From Hyphomonas sp. L-53-1-40 (GTDB taxonomy: Bacteria > Pseudomonadota > Alphaproteobacteria > Caulobacterales > Hyphomonadaceae): a stretch of 64,000 bases of DNA. The stretch is taken from positions 1 through 64,000 of the forward strand of contig NZ_AWFI01000004.1 in the NCBI RefSeq assembly GCF_000682775.1. Direction: 5' to 3'. Of this stretch, positions 36,003 through 45,532 are shown one piece after another (the stretch's first letter is position 1; each line of letters starts with the position of its first letter). The translations under genes and the position numbers were made by a program. The notes below the pieces were generated by a model that was given only the letters and a program-made list of their open reading frames with translations, did no database searches and was not told the origin of the DNA.

Positions 36003-36700
36003 AAAAGTTCAGTCAGGAAGTTTTCCAGGTTTTCAAAGCTGCGACGGTCCGCATCTGCATTGTAGACCGTCCCCATTTCCTTGTTATCTGCGCCAAGCGT
36101 CGTGAAGGAGTGCATGGAATTACCGTGTACGTGTAATTGCCAATCGGCACCTGAGCCGTCCAGTTCCTTTGTAATGGCCATCACGTCTTCCGGAGTGGCC
36201 ATCGGATCATGCCAGCCATGCTCGATCATCACTTTTGCGGTGATCTTCGGTGCGGGCACATTTTCGGCTGGGCGGAACAGACCGTGGAACGAGGCAACGC
36301 CCAGCACCTCATGATTGGCGCGGGCCATGTCCAGAACGGCGAGGCCCCCAAAACAGAAGCCTATGGCTGCGGCTTTCGTCGGGTCAACACCCACTTGTTG
36401 CTTTGCGGCGGCAAGACCACCTGCAAGGCGCTTCTGCAATTCGGCCCGGTCGCCAACAAGAGGATTCATGAGGGCTTGGTTCTCTTCGACCGTCGTGCCG
36501 CGCTTTCCCTTGCCATAGACGTCCATGGCGAAAGCGGCATAACCAAGCCTTGCTATGCGTTCGGCCTTCTCGCGCTCATTGTCGCCCAGGCCGCCCCATG
36601 CATGGGCGATCACGACGACTGGAGCTGTATCCTTGCCCTTTGGGCGTAGGAAGTAGCCCTCATAGGTCTTGCCATCGACAGTGTAATCAACTTCGCTCAT
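35999..36700 (-). CDS. Dienelactone hydrolase family protein
   Basis: 233 residues, alpha/beta-hydrolase fold. The Cys-type nucleophile elbow is GFCFGG (about 128-133), the Asp lies in EHGWHDPMA and the His in NSMHSFTT, completing the Cys-Asp-His triad of this family. Start segment VDYTVDGKTYEGYFLRPKG is usual. The natural substrate is unknown; few family members act on real dienelactone. Convergent with phoB. Confidence 0.85.
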   Translation of the reverse strand: MSEVDYTVDGKTYEGYFLRPKGKDTAPVVVIAHAWGGLGDNEREKAERIARLGYAAFAMDVYGKGKRGTTVEENQALMNPLVGDRAELQKRLAGGLAAAKQQVGVDPTKAAAIGFCFGGLAVLDMARANHEVLGVASFHGLFRPAENVPAPKITAKVMIEHGWHDPMATPEDVMAITKELDGSGADWQLHVHGNSMHSFTTLGADNKEMGTVYNADADRRSFENLENFLTELF

Positions 36701-36843
36701 GTCTTTGCTCTCCTTGGTGTGTGCCTGTCAGATACAGGGCATTCGGCCCTCTGTTTCAAGGGGGGCGGCGATTAGTATGAAGATTCTAGGAATTTTCGAT
36801 ACGCCCTGTTCCATCGAAACATACGGATAAAGGAGCGCCACAC

Positions 36844-37788
36844 ATGGCCAAGAAAAATGAGAAGAAGGTGAAAGCGAAGCCGGCAAAGGCTGCGAGCGCA
36901 AAAGCCTCCAAATCCACAAAGAAGCAAGCCAAGGTAAAGAAGGCTTCCAAAGCGCCTGAGCCAAACACGGCTGACATGGCACACAAGATCTGGCTCGCTG
37001 GCGTCGGCGCCTATGGCAAAGCCTATGACAAGGCAATCGCCAATACGAAGACGTTCAACAAGCAGTCTACCGAATTGTTCGAAGACCTCGTCAAGCGTGG
37101 CGAAGAGATTGAGCATGACGTCCGCGCACGCGTTCAGGACAATGATGTTGTTCAGAACGCTACGAAGAACGCCGCCAAATATGCCAGCGTCGCCCGCGAA
37201 TTCCAGACCCAGGCGCGTGACGAGTTCGAAGCTCGGATGGAACGCATGCGCGACTTGCTGGGCGTAAAGGGCCTCGGCAAGAAAGGCGGCAAGCTCGCCG
37301 CCAAGCTCGACAAACTGGAAGACGAAGTTGCTGAAACGGTTTCCAAGGCTCGGTCCAAAACCAAAGACCGCAGCAATGATCTGAAGCAGCGGATTACGCG
37401 GCTGACCGAAGAGATCGAAGCTGTGGCAACGGAGTCCGGAGCGGATCTTGTCAAGACGAGCAAGAAGGCGGCCCAGCGCACATCAAAAGCTGTTCAGGAC
37501 GCCGTCGCAAAGCCAGCAGCAGCTAAACCGAAGACACCTGCGAAAGCCAAGCCTGCCGCAAAGGCAATACCGGCCTCTGCCGCGTCAACCAAGGCGGATG
37601 ACTTCACGCTCATGACAGGGGTCGGCCCTGCACTGGCCGCCAAGCTGAAAGCGGCGGGTATCAAGAGCTTTGCCGATATCGCCGCGCTCAAGGCGGCAGA
37701 CATTCAGGCCCTGGACGCCAAGATAATGGCGCGTGGCCGTATTGCCCGCGATGAATGGGTCAAACAAGCCAAAGTGCTGATGAAGTAG
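36844..37788 (+). CDS. Phasin with Ala/Lys-rich tails and C-terminal helix-hairpin-helix domain
   Basis: 314 residues. A Lys/Ala-rich leader (1-40) precedes a PhaF/PhaI-type phasin domain (about 45-140) with the hallmark KIWLAGVGAYGKAYDKA, then a coiled coil (150-205), a second Ala/Lys/Pro histone-like linker (205-252) and a terminal domain DDFTLMTGVGPALAAKL followed by KSFADIAAL, a helix-hairpin-helix of the sort found on ribosomal protein L21 and DNA-binding fusions. This suggests a granule protein that also binds nucleic acid and could tie PHA granules to the nucleoid, as PhaF does by other means. Next to phaC and phaZ. Confidence 0.85.
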   Translation: MAKKNEKKVKAKPAKAASAKASKSTKKQAKVKKASKAPEPNTADMAHKIWLAGVGAYGKAYDKAIANTKTFNKQSTELFEDLVKRGEEIEHDVRARVQDNDVVQNATKNAAKYASVAREFQTQARDEFEARMERMRDLLGVKGLGKKGGKLAAKLDKLEDEVAETVSKARSKTKDRSNDLKQRITRLTEEIEAVATESGADLVKTSKKAAQRTSKAVQDAVAKPAAAKPKTPAKAKPAAKAIPASAASTKADDFTLMTGVGPALAAKLKAAGIKSFADIAALKAADIQALDAKIMARGRIARDEWVKQAKVLMK

Positions 37789-37813
37789 TCCGGCACAATC
37801 ATGAAACAGGTGA

Positions 37814-37842
37814 GGGCGGTTCCGTGAGGGACCGCCCTTTTC
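37814..37842. terminator. Terminator between phasin and TetR genes
   Basis: GGGCGGTTCC, loop GTGA, GGGACCGCCC, then TTTT. It lies between convergent genes, 25 bases after the phasin stop, and can serve the plus strand; there are too few A on the other side for a strong bidirectional terminator. Confidence 0.8.
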
Positions 37843-38475
37843 TTATGCGACGACGGTGTCGTAATGCTCGAAGAGATCTGTCAGCGTCTCCGCACCCCGG
37901 TCGCCCATATAGGGTGGCAACAGGCACATGACCTGAAGCACAGTCCTGTGGATCAGGGTTGGCCCATCATGGCTGTCCGCATTCAAATGATCCTCCGCCA
38001 ACCAAAAGGTCAGGGTCGTCATGAATTGATCTGTCAGAACTTCTCTCAGACGCGGATCCAGCCGCAACACCGATCCCGCGGTCAATTCATCCAGCACATC
38101 CACAAGCGCGGTTCGCATCCGCGACAGGATGGTTCTGAACCGTTTGGCAAGGTCAGGATACCGATCGAGCAATAGTCCAAGATCGCGATAAAAAAACCGG
38201 AAGTCGTAAATTTCTTCGAGAATGATGTAGAGGTAGACCCAGCTGTCCTCCAGACTGGTAATCCGGCCACGGGACCCGCTCAGGATGATGCGCATCTCGT
38301 CCTCGAACCGGTCAAACAGGGCATGGATGATCGCGTCCTTGCCCTTGAAATGGTAATAGAGATTGCCAGGGCTGATATCGAGCGCATTCGAAATATCGAC
38401 AGCCGTCTGCTGGGCTTCTCCTTCTTCATTGAAGAGAAGCAAGCTAACGTGAAGTATGCGATCGCGTGTTTTCAT
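37843..38475 (-). CDS. TetR-family regulator divergent from phaC
   Basis: 210 residues from the ATG at 38475 (MKTRDRILHVSLLLFN); the frame continues upstream into non-coding sequence. The helix-turn-helix is TAVDISNALDISPGNLYYHFKGKDAII, near residues 24-50. The C-terminal part has DFRFFYRDLGLLLDRYPDLAKRF, as in the TetR group found near phaC genes. It probably represses or senses the PHA locus, which is inferred from position only; the 155-base spacer to phaC shows no clear operator. Confidence 0.85.
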   Translation of the reverse strand: MKTRDRILHVSLLLFNEEGEAQQTAVDISNALDISPGNLYYHFKGKDAIIHALFDRFEDEMRIILSGSRGRITSLEDSWVYLYIILEEIYDFRFFYRDLGLLLDRYPDLAKRFRTILSRMRTALVDVLDELTAGSVLRLDPRLREVLTDQFMTTLTFWLAEDHLNADSHDGPTLIHRTVLQVMCLLPPYMGDRGAETLTDLFEHYDTVVA

Positions 38476-38630
38476 GGCCTGATATGGTGTTTGACACGCA
38501 ATTCTCACTATGGAACGAATTTTATTTGAAATTTTGATGTAACCTTTTTCCGAATGCGAAAGAGGCCCAATAAAAGATCCAGTCGCCACGTTTGGTGGAA
38601 ATAACTGGGCAGACCCAAGGGGAGAGGGGC

Positions 38631-40319
38631 ATGACGCGCCCGAAGAAAGACTACGCAAACAAGGCGACTGGAGCATTCAAGGACGTGAACCCGTTCTTGT
38701 CCGGTTCCGACCCGCAGGAGATGGTCGGCGCAGTAGCCATGATGCTGCGCTCGACCATGAAAAATCCGGCCATTACAGCGAAAGCTGCCAGCCGGATGGC
38801 AGCTGACAGCGCGAAGATCTTGATGGGCAAGTCCGATCGGGCGGCAGATCCTCGCGATCGCCGCTTCAAGGATTCGACTTGGTCTGAGAACCCCTTCTAC
38901 AAGCGCGGTATGCAGGCTTATCTGTCGACCCAGGAGCATCTGAATGACTGGGTGGCCAATCTCAGCATGACAGAATTGGAGCATGCGCGGGCGAAGTTCC
39001 TGACCAGCATGATTACCGATGCCATGGCACCAACAAACACTTTGCTCGGCAATCCGGCCGCCAGCAAGAAAGTGGTGGAGTCAGGAGGCATGTCCCTGCT
39101 TAAGGGGCTGAAGAATGCGTATGCGGATATCACAAAAAATGGTGGTTTGCCGAGCCAGGTAGACAAGCGGCCCTTCGAGGTCGGCAAGAATCTCGCAATG
39201 TCGCGCGGCAAGGTGATCTGGAAAAATGAGATGCTGGAACTGATCCAGTACGAGCCAGTTACCGACAAGGTTTACCGCACGCCGGTTTTGATCGTCCCTC
39301 CACAGATCAACAAGTTCTATGCGATGGATCTGTCCCCTGCGATCTCAATGGTTCAGTTTCTGATGGCGCAGCAAATGCAGACCTTTGTTGTGTCTTGGCG
39401 CAATCCTCAGAAAGAGCACGCGCATTGGGGCATGAGCGCCTATATCGACAGCTTGATCCAGGCGAGCGAAGTTATCCGCAAGGTCACGCGATCCAGGAAA
39501 GTAAACATCGCCGGCGCCTGCTCAGGCGGTATCACGGCGGCGACGTTGGCAAGTCTGCTTGCAGCAGCAGGTGACGACCGGATCAACTCGCTGACCTTCA
39601 TGGTATGTGTCCTGGATCCCCAGCGGGAAGATAGCGAGATGGGACAGATTGTTTCTGATCAGAGCCTTGAGGTGGCCCGTAAGTATTCCAGGCGCAAAGG
39701 CATCCTCAAAGGCGATGATCTGGCGCGCATGTTCGCCTGGATGCGTCCGAATGATCTTGTCTGGAACTATGTGGTGAACAACTATCTGATGGGCGAGGAT
39801 CCGCCGCCCTTCGACATTCTGTTCTGGAACAACGACTCCACGAATTTGCCGGCTCAATTGCATTCGGACTATCTCGACATGGGGCTGAACCAGCCTTTCA
39901 GTCACCCGGGCGAGTTTGAAGTGGCTGGCCACGCAGTTGATTTGACGAAAGTGACAGCCGACGCTTTTGTGGTTGGGGGCCTGACCGATCACATCACCCC
40001 GTGGAAGGCGTGTTACCGCACAACCCAACTCCTCGGATCACAGAATATAGAATTCGTCTTGTCTTCTAGTGGGCATATCCAGTCTCTATTGAACCCGCCG
40101 GGCAATCCGAAGGCCAAGATGCTTCGCAACTCGGACCTGGACGCTGATGCCGATGACTGGGCGGCAAAGGCAACAGAAGAGGCTGGCAGCTGGTGGCCTG
40201 TCTGGGGCGAGTGGCTGAAAGAGCGCTCGGGAACACTGAAAGCTGCGCCGCGGGCTTGCGGCAATGAGGCATTCCCGGCTCTCTATGACGCGCCGGGTCA
40301 ATACGTGTTTGACGAATAG
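38631..40319 (+). CDS. phaC: Poly(3-hydroxyalkanoate) synthase
   Basis: 562 residues from the ATG at 38631, preceded by GGGGAGAGGGGC. The lipase-like box is NIAGACSGGITA with the catalytic Cys; the Asp is in VGGLTDHITPW and the His in SSSGHIQS. The sequence resembles class II (Pseudomonas-type) synthases more than class I, for example in NPFYKRGMQAYLS and PPQINKFYAMDLSPA. It polymerises hydroxyacyl-CoA on the granule surface. phaZ follows after 24 bases. Confidence 0.93.
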   Translation: MTRPKKDYANKATGAFKDVNPFLSGSDPQEMVGAVAMMLRSTMKNPAITAKAASRMAADSAKILMGKSDRAADPRDRRFKDSTWSENPFYKRGMQAYLSTQEHLNDWVANLSMTELEHARAKFLTSMITDAMAPTNTLLGNPAASKKVVESGGMSLLKGLKNAYADITKNGGLPSQVDKRPFEVGKNLAMSRGKVIWKNEMLELIQYEPVTDKVYRTPVLIVPPQINKFYAMDLSPAISMVQFLMAQQMQTFVVSWRNPQKEHAHWGMSAYIDSLIQASEVIRKVTRSRKVNIAGACSGGITAATLASLLAAAGDDRINSLTFMVCVLDPQREDSEMGQIVSDQSLEVARKYSRRKGILKGDDLARMFAWMRPNDLVWNYVVNNYLMGEDPPPFDILFWNNDSTNLPAQLHSDYLDMGLNQPFSHPGEFEVAGHAVDLTKVTADAFVVGGLTDHITPWKACYRTTQLLGSQNIEFVLSSSGHIQSLLNPPGNPKAKMLRNSDLDADADDWAAKATEEAGSWWPVWGEWLKERSGTLKAAPRACGNEAFPALYDAPGQYVFDE

Positions 40320-40343
40320 GCCGCAAACCTCACGGGAGCCTTC

Positions 40344-41183
40344 ATGACGTCGCCTGAACGCATGCCGATCATCGAGACACAAGACGTAGACGGTATCGAA
40401 TTGCGCACAGCGCGATGGACGTCAGCGGCCAATTCGGGGCAAGCGACATTGCTGTTTTTCAATGGCATTGGAGCCAACCTGGAACTGACGCTCGGTCTTG
40501 GCGACATGTTTCCGGACCGGGATATCATCACCTTTGATGTGCCCGGCGTTGGCTTGAGTCCTGTGACCAGTTGGCCTTATCGCCCCTGGATGCTGGCACG
40601 TTGGGCCCGCAAGCTTCTGGATTTGCATGACATTGAAGAAGTGGACGTGATGGGTGTGTCCTGGGGCGGGGCCATGGCGCAACAATTCGCCTTTCAGTAT
40701 CGCCGCCGCGTCGGAAAGCTGGTGCTTTGCGCAACCACGGCCGGGATGACCATGATTCCGGGCCACCCGAAATCGCTATCGAAAATGGTGGACACACGGC
40801 GGTACTCGGACCCGGAATTCATGCGGAAGAGTTTCGAGTCGCTTTATGGTGAAGCCGTCGATGGAGAGGCTGGCAGCCATATCGACAATCTCCTGCCGCC
40901 GGACCCCAAAGGTTATATCTACCAGTTGCTGGCCTTTGTCGGCTGGTCGAGTCTGCCATTCATCCGCTTTCTGACAATGCCAACTTTGGTTTTGATGGGA
41001 GACCGGGACACGATCGTGCCTGTCGCGAATGGCCATATATTACGGGTGGCACTGCCTGACGCCGAGCTGAAAGTCATTGAAGGCGGGGGGCATCTGTTTC
41101 TTGTGACGCGCGCTGAAGAGACCGCCGACCTGATACGGCAATTTCTGATCAGGTCAGAAAGTGAGCCGAAAGCTGCGGCTTGA
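40344..41183 (+). CDS. phaZ: Intracellular PHA depolymerase (PhaZ-like)
   Basis: 279 residues, alpha/beta hydrolase. It matches the mcl-PHA depolymerase pattern: LLFFNGIGANLELTL, ITFDVPGVGLSPV, nucleophile elbow VMGVSWGGAMAQQFA, PTLVLMGDRDTIVP and GGGHLFLVTRAEE with the His. Pseudomonas PhaZ has the same length and order of motifs and sits beside phaC, as here. Together the two genes build and break down the storage polymer. Some other alpha/beta hydrolases share these motifs, so substrate is inferred from context. Confidence 0.82.
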   Translation: MTSPERMPIIETQDVDGIELRTARWTSAANSGQATLLFFNGIGANLELTLGLGDMFPDRDIITFDVPGVGLSPVTSWPYRPWMLARWARKLLDLHDIEEVDVMGVSWGGAMAQQFAFQYRRRVGKLVLCATTAGMTMIPGHPKSLSKMVDTRRYSDPEFMRKSFESLYGEAVDGEAGSHIDNLLPPDPKGYIYQLLAFVGWSSLPFIRFLTMPTLVLMGDRDTIVPVANGHILRVALPDAELKVIEGGGHLFLVTRAEETADLIRQFLIRSESEPKAAA

Positions 41184-41747
41184 TCAGGTCTTTGCTGTCT
41201 TCACGGCGACCCGCTCTTCAAGGGCATCACACACTGCGTTCGCGACCGATTGGGCTGCGTCGCCACGGCCAATCGATCCATAAGCGGCCATGCAGGCCTC
41301 GACATGGAGATTGATCAGCGCGGAATTCTCGCCTGGCTCAGTTTCAGACAGCAATGTGCAGAGCGAACCACAGAGGCGCGACACCGCGGGATATCCGTAT
41401 GACGTGGCAACACCGCGAATATTGTGCGCGCAGGTTTCGAGCAGCTTGTAGTCCGCATGGCTGGCACCGGAAGTCTTGGCGGCTCCCCAGGCACTCTTCA
41501 AGCGATCAAGGTCCGCCTGCATCCATGCGTCAAAACGAGATGACAGGTCTTCGACCGCGGCCTCTGCTTTGTCTCCGAGCTCGTCCGGATCGTGACCGGC
41601 GTCCGATGCAGCAACAGCGGTATCATCAACTGGCGCAACGGGTGCCATCTTTATCACTCGGCTGATATCTGGAGTTATCGAGGTAACTGACTGGTCACTT
41701 TTTGCGCCAGCATTGGGTTTCAGTTTGTTTATCAGAGCCTTGAGCAT
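41184..41747 (-). CDS. Hpt-domain phosphotransfer protein
   Basis: 187 residues. The N-terminal 65 residues look disordered; the C-terminal part is a histidine phosphotransfer domain with the His in LETCAHNIRGVATSYGYPAVSRL, a good match to the H-x-IKG motif (I-R-G here). It could relay phosphate from hybrid kinases such as that at 19510, but no partner is encoded beside it. Stops of this gene and phaZ abut as TGA and TCA. Confidence 0.75.
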   Translation of the reverse strand: MLKALINKLKPNAGAKSDQSVTSITPDISRVIKMAPVAPVDDTAVAASDAGHDPDELGDKAEAAVEDLSSRFDAWMQADLDRLKSAWGAAKTSGASHADYKLLETCAHNIRGVATSYGYPAVSRLCGSLCTLLSETEPGENSALINLHVEACMAAYGSIGRGDAAQSVANAVCDALEERVAVKTAKT

Positions 41748-41823
41748 CGCGATTCCCTATCGTTCGGGTAATCGTATCGTCCAAGCCTTAACGTTTTCCT
41801 GACCGAAGGTCTTTGAAATCGCT

Positions 41824-42588
41824 TCAGAAACCAAACTGTTCCCGCAAGATACGTTCATCAAGCGCATGCCCGGGATCGAACAGCATGGTAAGCCGACGCC
41901 GGTCCTCTTGAACGTCCACGCTGACAATGTCGCGCACTTCCTGATTGTCGGCGGCGGCGGCGACCGGACGCAGGATCGGAGCGATTACATCAATACGTAC
42001 ATGCGCGTCGCGCCGAAGAAGGGCGCCTTTCCATCGGCGCGGTCGGAAGGCGCTAACAGGCGTGAGGGCGAGCAGGCCGGCTCCGATTGGCAGGATGGGG
42101 CCATGTGCGGACAAGTTGTAGGCCGTGGATCCTGCTGGCGTTGCGACCATCAAACCGTCACAGGCCAGCTCGTCCATCCGCATCTTGCCGTCGATTGTGA
42201 TCTTGAATCTCGACGTCTGCGCCGTCTGGCGAAACATCGATACTTCATTGATCGCAAGAGCGCGGTGTTCGTGATCATGTACGTCGCGCACGGTCATTCG
42301 CAGGGGCGAGATGACAGCGCGTTCGGCTGAGTTGATGCGGTCAGGGAGATTGTCGACGCTGAATTCGTTCATCAGGAAGCCGACCGTGCCACGGTTCATG
42401 CCGTATACGGGCTGGCCCCCTTCGAACTGACGCCGCAACGAATCCAGCATTGCGCCATCGCCGCCAAGTGCAACGATCACATCGGCATCATCCTCGCTGC
42501 ACTGGCCGTACTTTTTGGTCAGGACAGACAGCGCATCCTGGGCTTCTGGGCGCTTGGACGCGTAAAAGTGCAGACGTAGACCACTCAT
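41824..42588 (-). CDS. nadK: NAD kinase
   Basis: 254 residues. The GGDG motif is in VIVALGGDGAMLDSLRR, the second signature in GMNRGTVGFLMNEF, and the nucleotide site in GLMVATPAGSTAYNLSAHGPILP. It makes NADP from NAD and ATP. The Hpt gene is 76 bases downstream on the same strand. Confidence 0.94.
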   Translation of the reverse strand: MSGLRLHFYASKRPEAQDALSVLTKKYGQCSEDDADVIVALGGDGAMLDSLRRQFEGGQPVYGMNRGTVGFLMNEFSVDNLPDRINSAERAVISPLRMTVRDVHDHEHRALAINEVSMFRQTAQTSRFKITIDGKMRMDELACDGLMVATPAGSTAYNLSAHGPILPIGAGLLALTPVSAFRPRRWKGALLRRDAHVRIDVIAPILRPVAAAADNQEVRDIVSVDVQEDRRRLTMLFDPGHALDERILREQFGF

Positions 42589-42758
42589 GATGGCCCATCT
42601 GCTTTGCGAAGGGTGGGAGCGTCAAGGCGGATTCTGGCATACCTCCGCGTAGATTGGATACCGGGAGTCCACCAAGTTGACGCGGGTGTCAGCTTTTTCT
42701 GGCCTGCGATCGGATTTTCCGCTAGTTTGCCGGCAAAACATATCTGGGAGATTCAATC

Positions 42759-43550
42759 ATGGCCGACGGCGCGCACAAATTAGATATTCGTTCCTCTGTA
42801 TCCGCAGACGAGTGGCAGGCTCGCGTGGACCTCGCTGCGCTGTATCGCCTGATCGCGATGCATGGTTGGGACGATCTGATTTTCACGCATATTTCTCATC
42901 GCGTGCCCGGGCCGGATCATCACTTCCTGATCAACCCTTATGGTTATTTCTTCGAGGAGATTACGGCGTCTTCGCTCGTGAAAGTCGATCTGGAGGGCAA
43001 TATCGTCCAAGAGACGGATAGCTTTATCAATCCGGCCGGCTTTACCATCCATTCGGCAATCCATGATGCGCGCGACGATGCGCAGGTCGTGATCCATGTT
43101 CACACCGATCAGGGCGTTGCTGTCTCGGCGCAGAAGGAAGGCCTGATGCCACTCAGCCAAACCGCCATGATTGTACGTGAGGACATCGCCTACCATGATT
43201 ATGAAGGTATCGCGCTGGACCTGGACGAACGTGAGCGGCTCGTCGCTGATCTGGGCCCCAAGAAACATTCAATGCTTCTGCGCAACCACGGTACCCTGAC
43301 GGTCGGCGACACGGCGGCGTCTGCATTTACGCGGATGTTCTTTCTGGAGCGTGCCTGCAACATGCAGATCATGGCGCTTTCGGCTGGGCGCGACGGTGTG
43401 TTGGAGTGCGAATCTGATCTTCAGCAGAAGGTTGCCGGGCAGGGCGGCATGACAGAACACAGTTCCGGCATGAACATGGTGACGGAAAAACTGGTTTGGC
43501 CGGCGCTGCTTCGCAAGCTGGATCGCGAAATGCCGGGCTATGACGCCTAG
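42759..43550 (+). CDS. Class II aldolase/adducin family protein
   Basis: 263 residues. The zinc-site histidines are visible in VIHVHTDQG and MLLRNHGTLTVG, with LIFTHISHRVPG near the N-terminus. This adducin-like group is widespread in alphaproteobacteria and is usually not a sugar-phosphate aldolase; the reaction is unknown. It is divergent from nadK. Confidence 0.85.
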   Translation: MADGAHKLDIRSSVSADEWQARVDLAALYRLIAMHGWDDLIFTHISHRVPGPDHHFLINPYGYFFEEITASSLVKVDLEGNIVQETDSFINPAGFTIHSAIHDARDDAQVVIHVHTDQGVAVSAQKEGLMPLSQTAMIVREDIAYHDYEGIALDLDERERLVADLGPKKHSMLLRNHGTLTVGDTAASAFTRMFFLERACNMQIMALSAGRDGVLECESDLQQKVAGQGGMTEHSSGMNMVTEKLVWPALLRKLDREMPGYDA

Positions 43551-43653
43551 GGGTAATCCCGTATGCGACAAAAGCGGTCCGCGACGTATGGAGCCATTAT
43601 CAATCGTCGTTTTGGCCACTATGTAGGCTCGGAAAAGATCAGGAACGAAACAG

Positions 43654-44871
43654 ATGAAGCATCTGAAGGCCTTCGAGGACGCGCTTAATTCGATTCACGG
43701 CGAAGGCCGCTATCGCGTATTTGTAGACCTGCACCGTCACAAGGGCAGGTTTCCAAAGGCGACGGCGCGCTTCGAGGATGGCGAGCGAGAAGTCACCATC
43801 TGGTGCTCTAATGACTATCTTGGCATGGGCCAGGACGAAGACGTCATCAATTCCATGCATGAAGCCATCGACAGCTTCGGTGCGGGCTCGGGCGGCACGC
43901 GTAACATCTCCGGCACTACGCGCTATCATGTCGACCTGGAGCGAGAACTGGCAGATCTGCACGGCAAGGAGTCAGCGCTCCTGTTCACATCCGGCTACGT
44001 TTCCAATGAGGCGACATTGTCGACCTTGGGCAAGATTTTGCCTGACCTGATCATTTATTCCGACTCGTTGAACCACGCTTCGATGATTGAAGGCATTCGT
44101 CGCTCAGGGGCAGACCGTCGCATCTTCAAACATAATGACGTGGATCATCTGCGGGCGCTGATGGAGAATGATGATCCGGATCGCCCGAAGCTGATCGCGT
44201 TTGAGAGCGTTTATTCCATGGACGGTGATTTCGGCCGGATGGAAGAAATTTGCGATCTAGCCGATGAATTTGACGCGATGACCTATCTGGATGAAGTGCA
44301 TGCGGTTGGCATGTATGGCCAGAATGGCGCCGGCGTTGCGGAGATGTGGGGTCTGGCAGACCGGATCGACATCATCGAGGGCACGCTTGGCAAGGCCTAT
44401 GGTGTCATGGGCGGCTACATTGCCAGCCACGAGACCGTGGTCGATGCCATCCGCTCAATGGCTTCAGGCTTTATCTTCACGACATCCACTTGTCCCGTGA
44501 TGGCGGCGGGTGCGCTGGCCAGCATCCAGAAACTGCGCACGGATGCGGGACGGGAATTGCGCCGGACGCATCAGGCGAACGCTGCCAAGCTGAAGCAGAA
44601 ATTCCGCGATGCCGGCCTGCCCATGATCGACACTGACACGCATATCGTACCATTGCTGGTGGGAGATCCGGAGCGCTGCAAGGCGCTGTCCGATACATTG
44701 CTGTTCGATTTCGGCATCTATGTGCAGCCGATCAATTATCCGACTGTCCCGAAGGGTACCGAGCGCTTGCGCTTCACGCCGAGCCCTGTGCATGACGAAG
44801 TCATGATGGATGAGTTGGTGGCTGCGATACTTGCCGTTTGGAAGCAGCTCGGCCTCGACAAGGCAGCCTGA
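43654..44871 (+). CDS. hemA: 5-aminolevulinate synthase
   Basis: 405 residues. Glycine C-acetyltransferase family with [22 protein letters not shown], the PLP-region [30 protein letters not shown] and the lysine segment [15 protein letters not shown]. It joins glycine and succinyl-CoA to give ALA, the Shemin route for haem used by alphaproteobacteria. Supplies haem for the P450 and H-NOX encoded in this window. Confidence 0.96.
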   Translation: MKHLKAFEDALNSIHGEGRYRVFVDLHRHKGRFPKATARFEDGEREVTIWCSNDYLGMGQDEDVINSMHEAIDSFGAGSGGTRNISGTTRYHVDLERELADLHGKESALLFTSGYVSNEATLSTLGKILPDLIIYSDSLNHASMIEGIRRSGADRRIFKHNDVDHLRALMENDDPDRPKLIAFESVYSMDGDFGRMEEICDLADEFDAMTYLDEVHAVGMYGQNGAGVAEMWGLADRIDIIEGTLGKAYGVMGGYIASHETVVDAIRSMASGFIFTTSTCPVMAAGALASIQKLRTDAGRELRRTHQANAAKLKQKFRDAGLPMIDTDTHIVPLLVGDPERCKALSDTLLFDFGIYVQPINYPTVPKGTERLRFTPSPVHDEVMMDELVAAILAVWKQLGLDKAA

Positions 44872-44884
44872 TCCGATTTTTCGA

Positions 44885-45310
44885 CTATTTGGTCTTTTTC
44901 CTGGGCGCGGGCGGCGCCTTCTTGCCAAGCCCGATCTGTTTGGCGTGCTTTGAGCGCAGTTTCGCGTAATTTGGCGCAACCATCGGATAATCGGACGGTA
45001 ACCCCCATTTCGCGCGGTACTCTTCGGGTGTCATGTCGAATTTTGATCGCAGATATCGCTTCAGCATCTTGAGCTTCCGGCCATCCTCTAGACAGATCAG
45101 GAAGTCCGGTGTGATGGATTTCGCAATTGAAACTGCTGGTTCCTGAGCGTCTGCTACAGGTTCCGGGCCTTTCGAAAGCCCGGAAACCGTCTCATAGATG
45201 TTCGTGATGAGCTGCGGTAGCGCATCTGCTTCGACCTGGTTGTTCGACACATATGACGAGACAATCTCGGCAGTCATGTCGAGCAGGTCGGATGACTCGT
45301 ATTCACTCAT
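44885..45310 (-). CDS. MucR/Ros-family regulator with altered zinc site
   Basis: 141 residues. The C-terminal DNA-binding region matches MucR/Ros: DFLICLEDGRKLKMLKRYLR followed by MTPEEYRAKWGLPSDYPMVAPNYA. In the typical protein the segment is KRHLxxHH or KRHLxTAY; here the first His is Tyr (KRYLRSKF) and no second His follows, so the Cys2His2-type zinc site lacks its histidines. Zinc-free MucR relatives are known that still bind DNA. MucR proteins repress many surface and cell-cycle genes at AT-rich sites. Confidence 0.85.
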   Translation of the reverse strand: MSEYESSDLLDMTAEIVSSYVSNNQVEADALPQLITNIYETVSGLSKGPEPVADAQEPAVSIAKSITPDFLICLEDGRKLKMLKRYLRSKFDMTPEEYRAKWGLPSDYPMVAPNYAKLRSKHAKQIGLGKKAPPAPRKKTK

Positions 45311-45532
45311 GGCCCACCAAGACTCTGTCAGGTATTTGGATATTCAGCTGCACAATCGCGCCCCAACTAAACTGCTAAATACCATAGTTCTTCAAGTATT
45401 TGCACGACAATCCCGACACAATCTCTCAAATTGTGCATGCAGGGTGCGATATTGTGGGCCCAGCACGCACCGGCGGTTGCGGCGGGACCCGCCTGAGCGT
45501 AAATAGCGCAAGACCCAGCAGGAGATTCGCCC

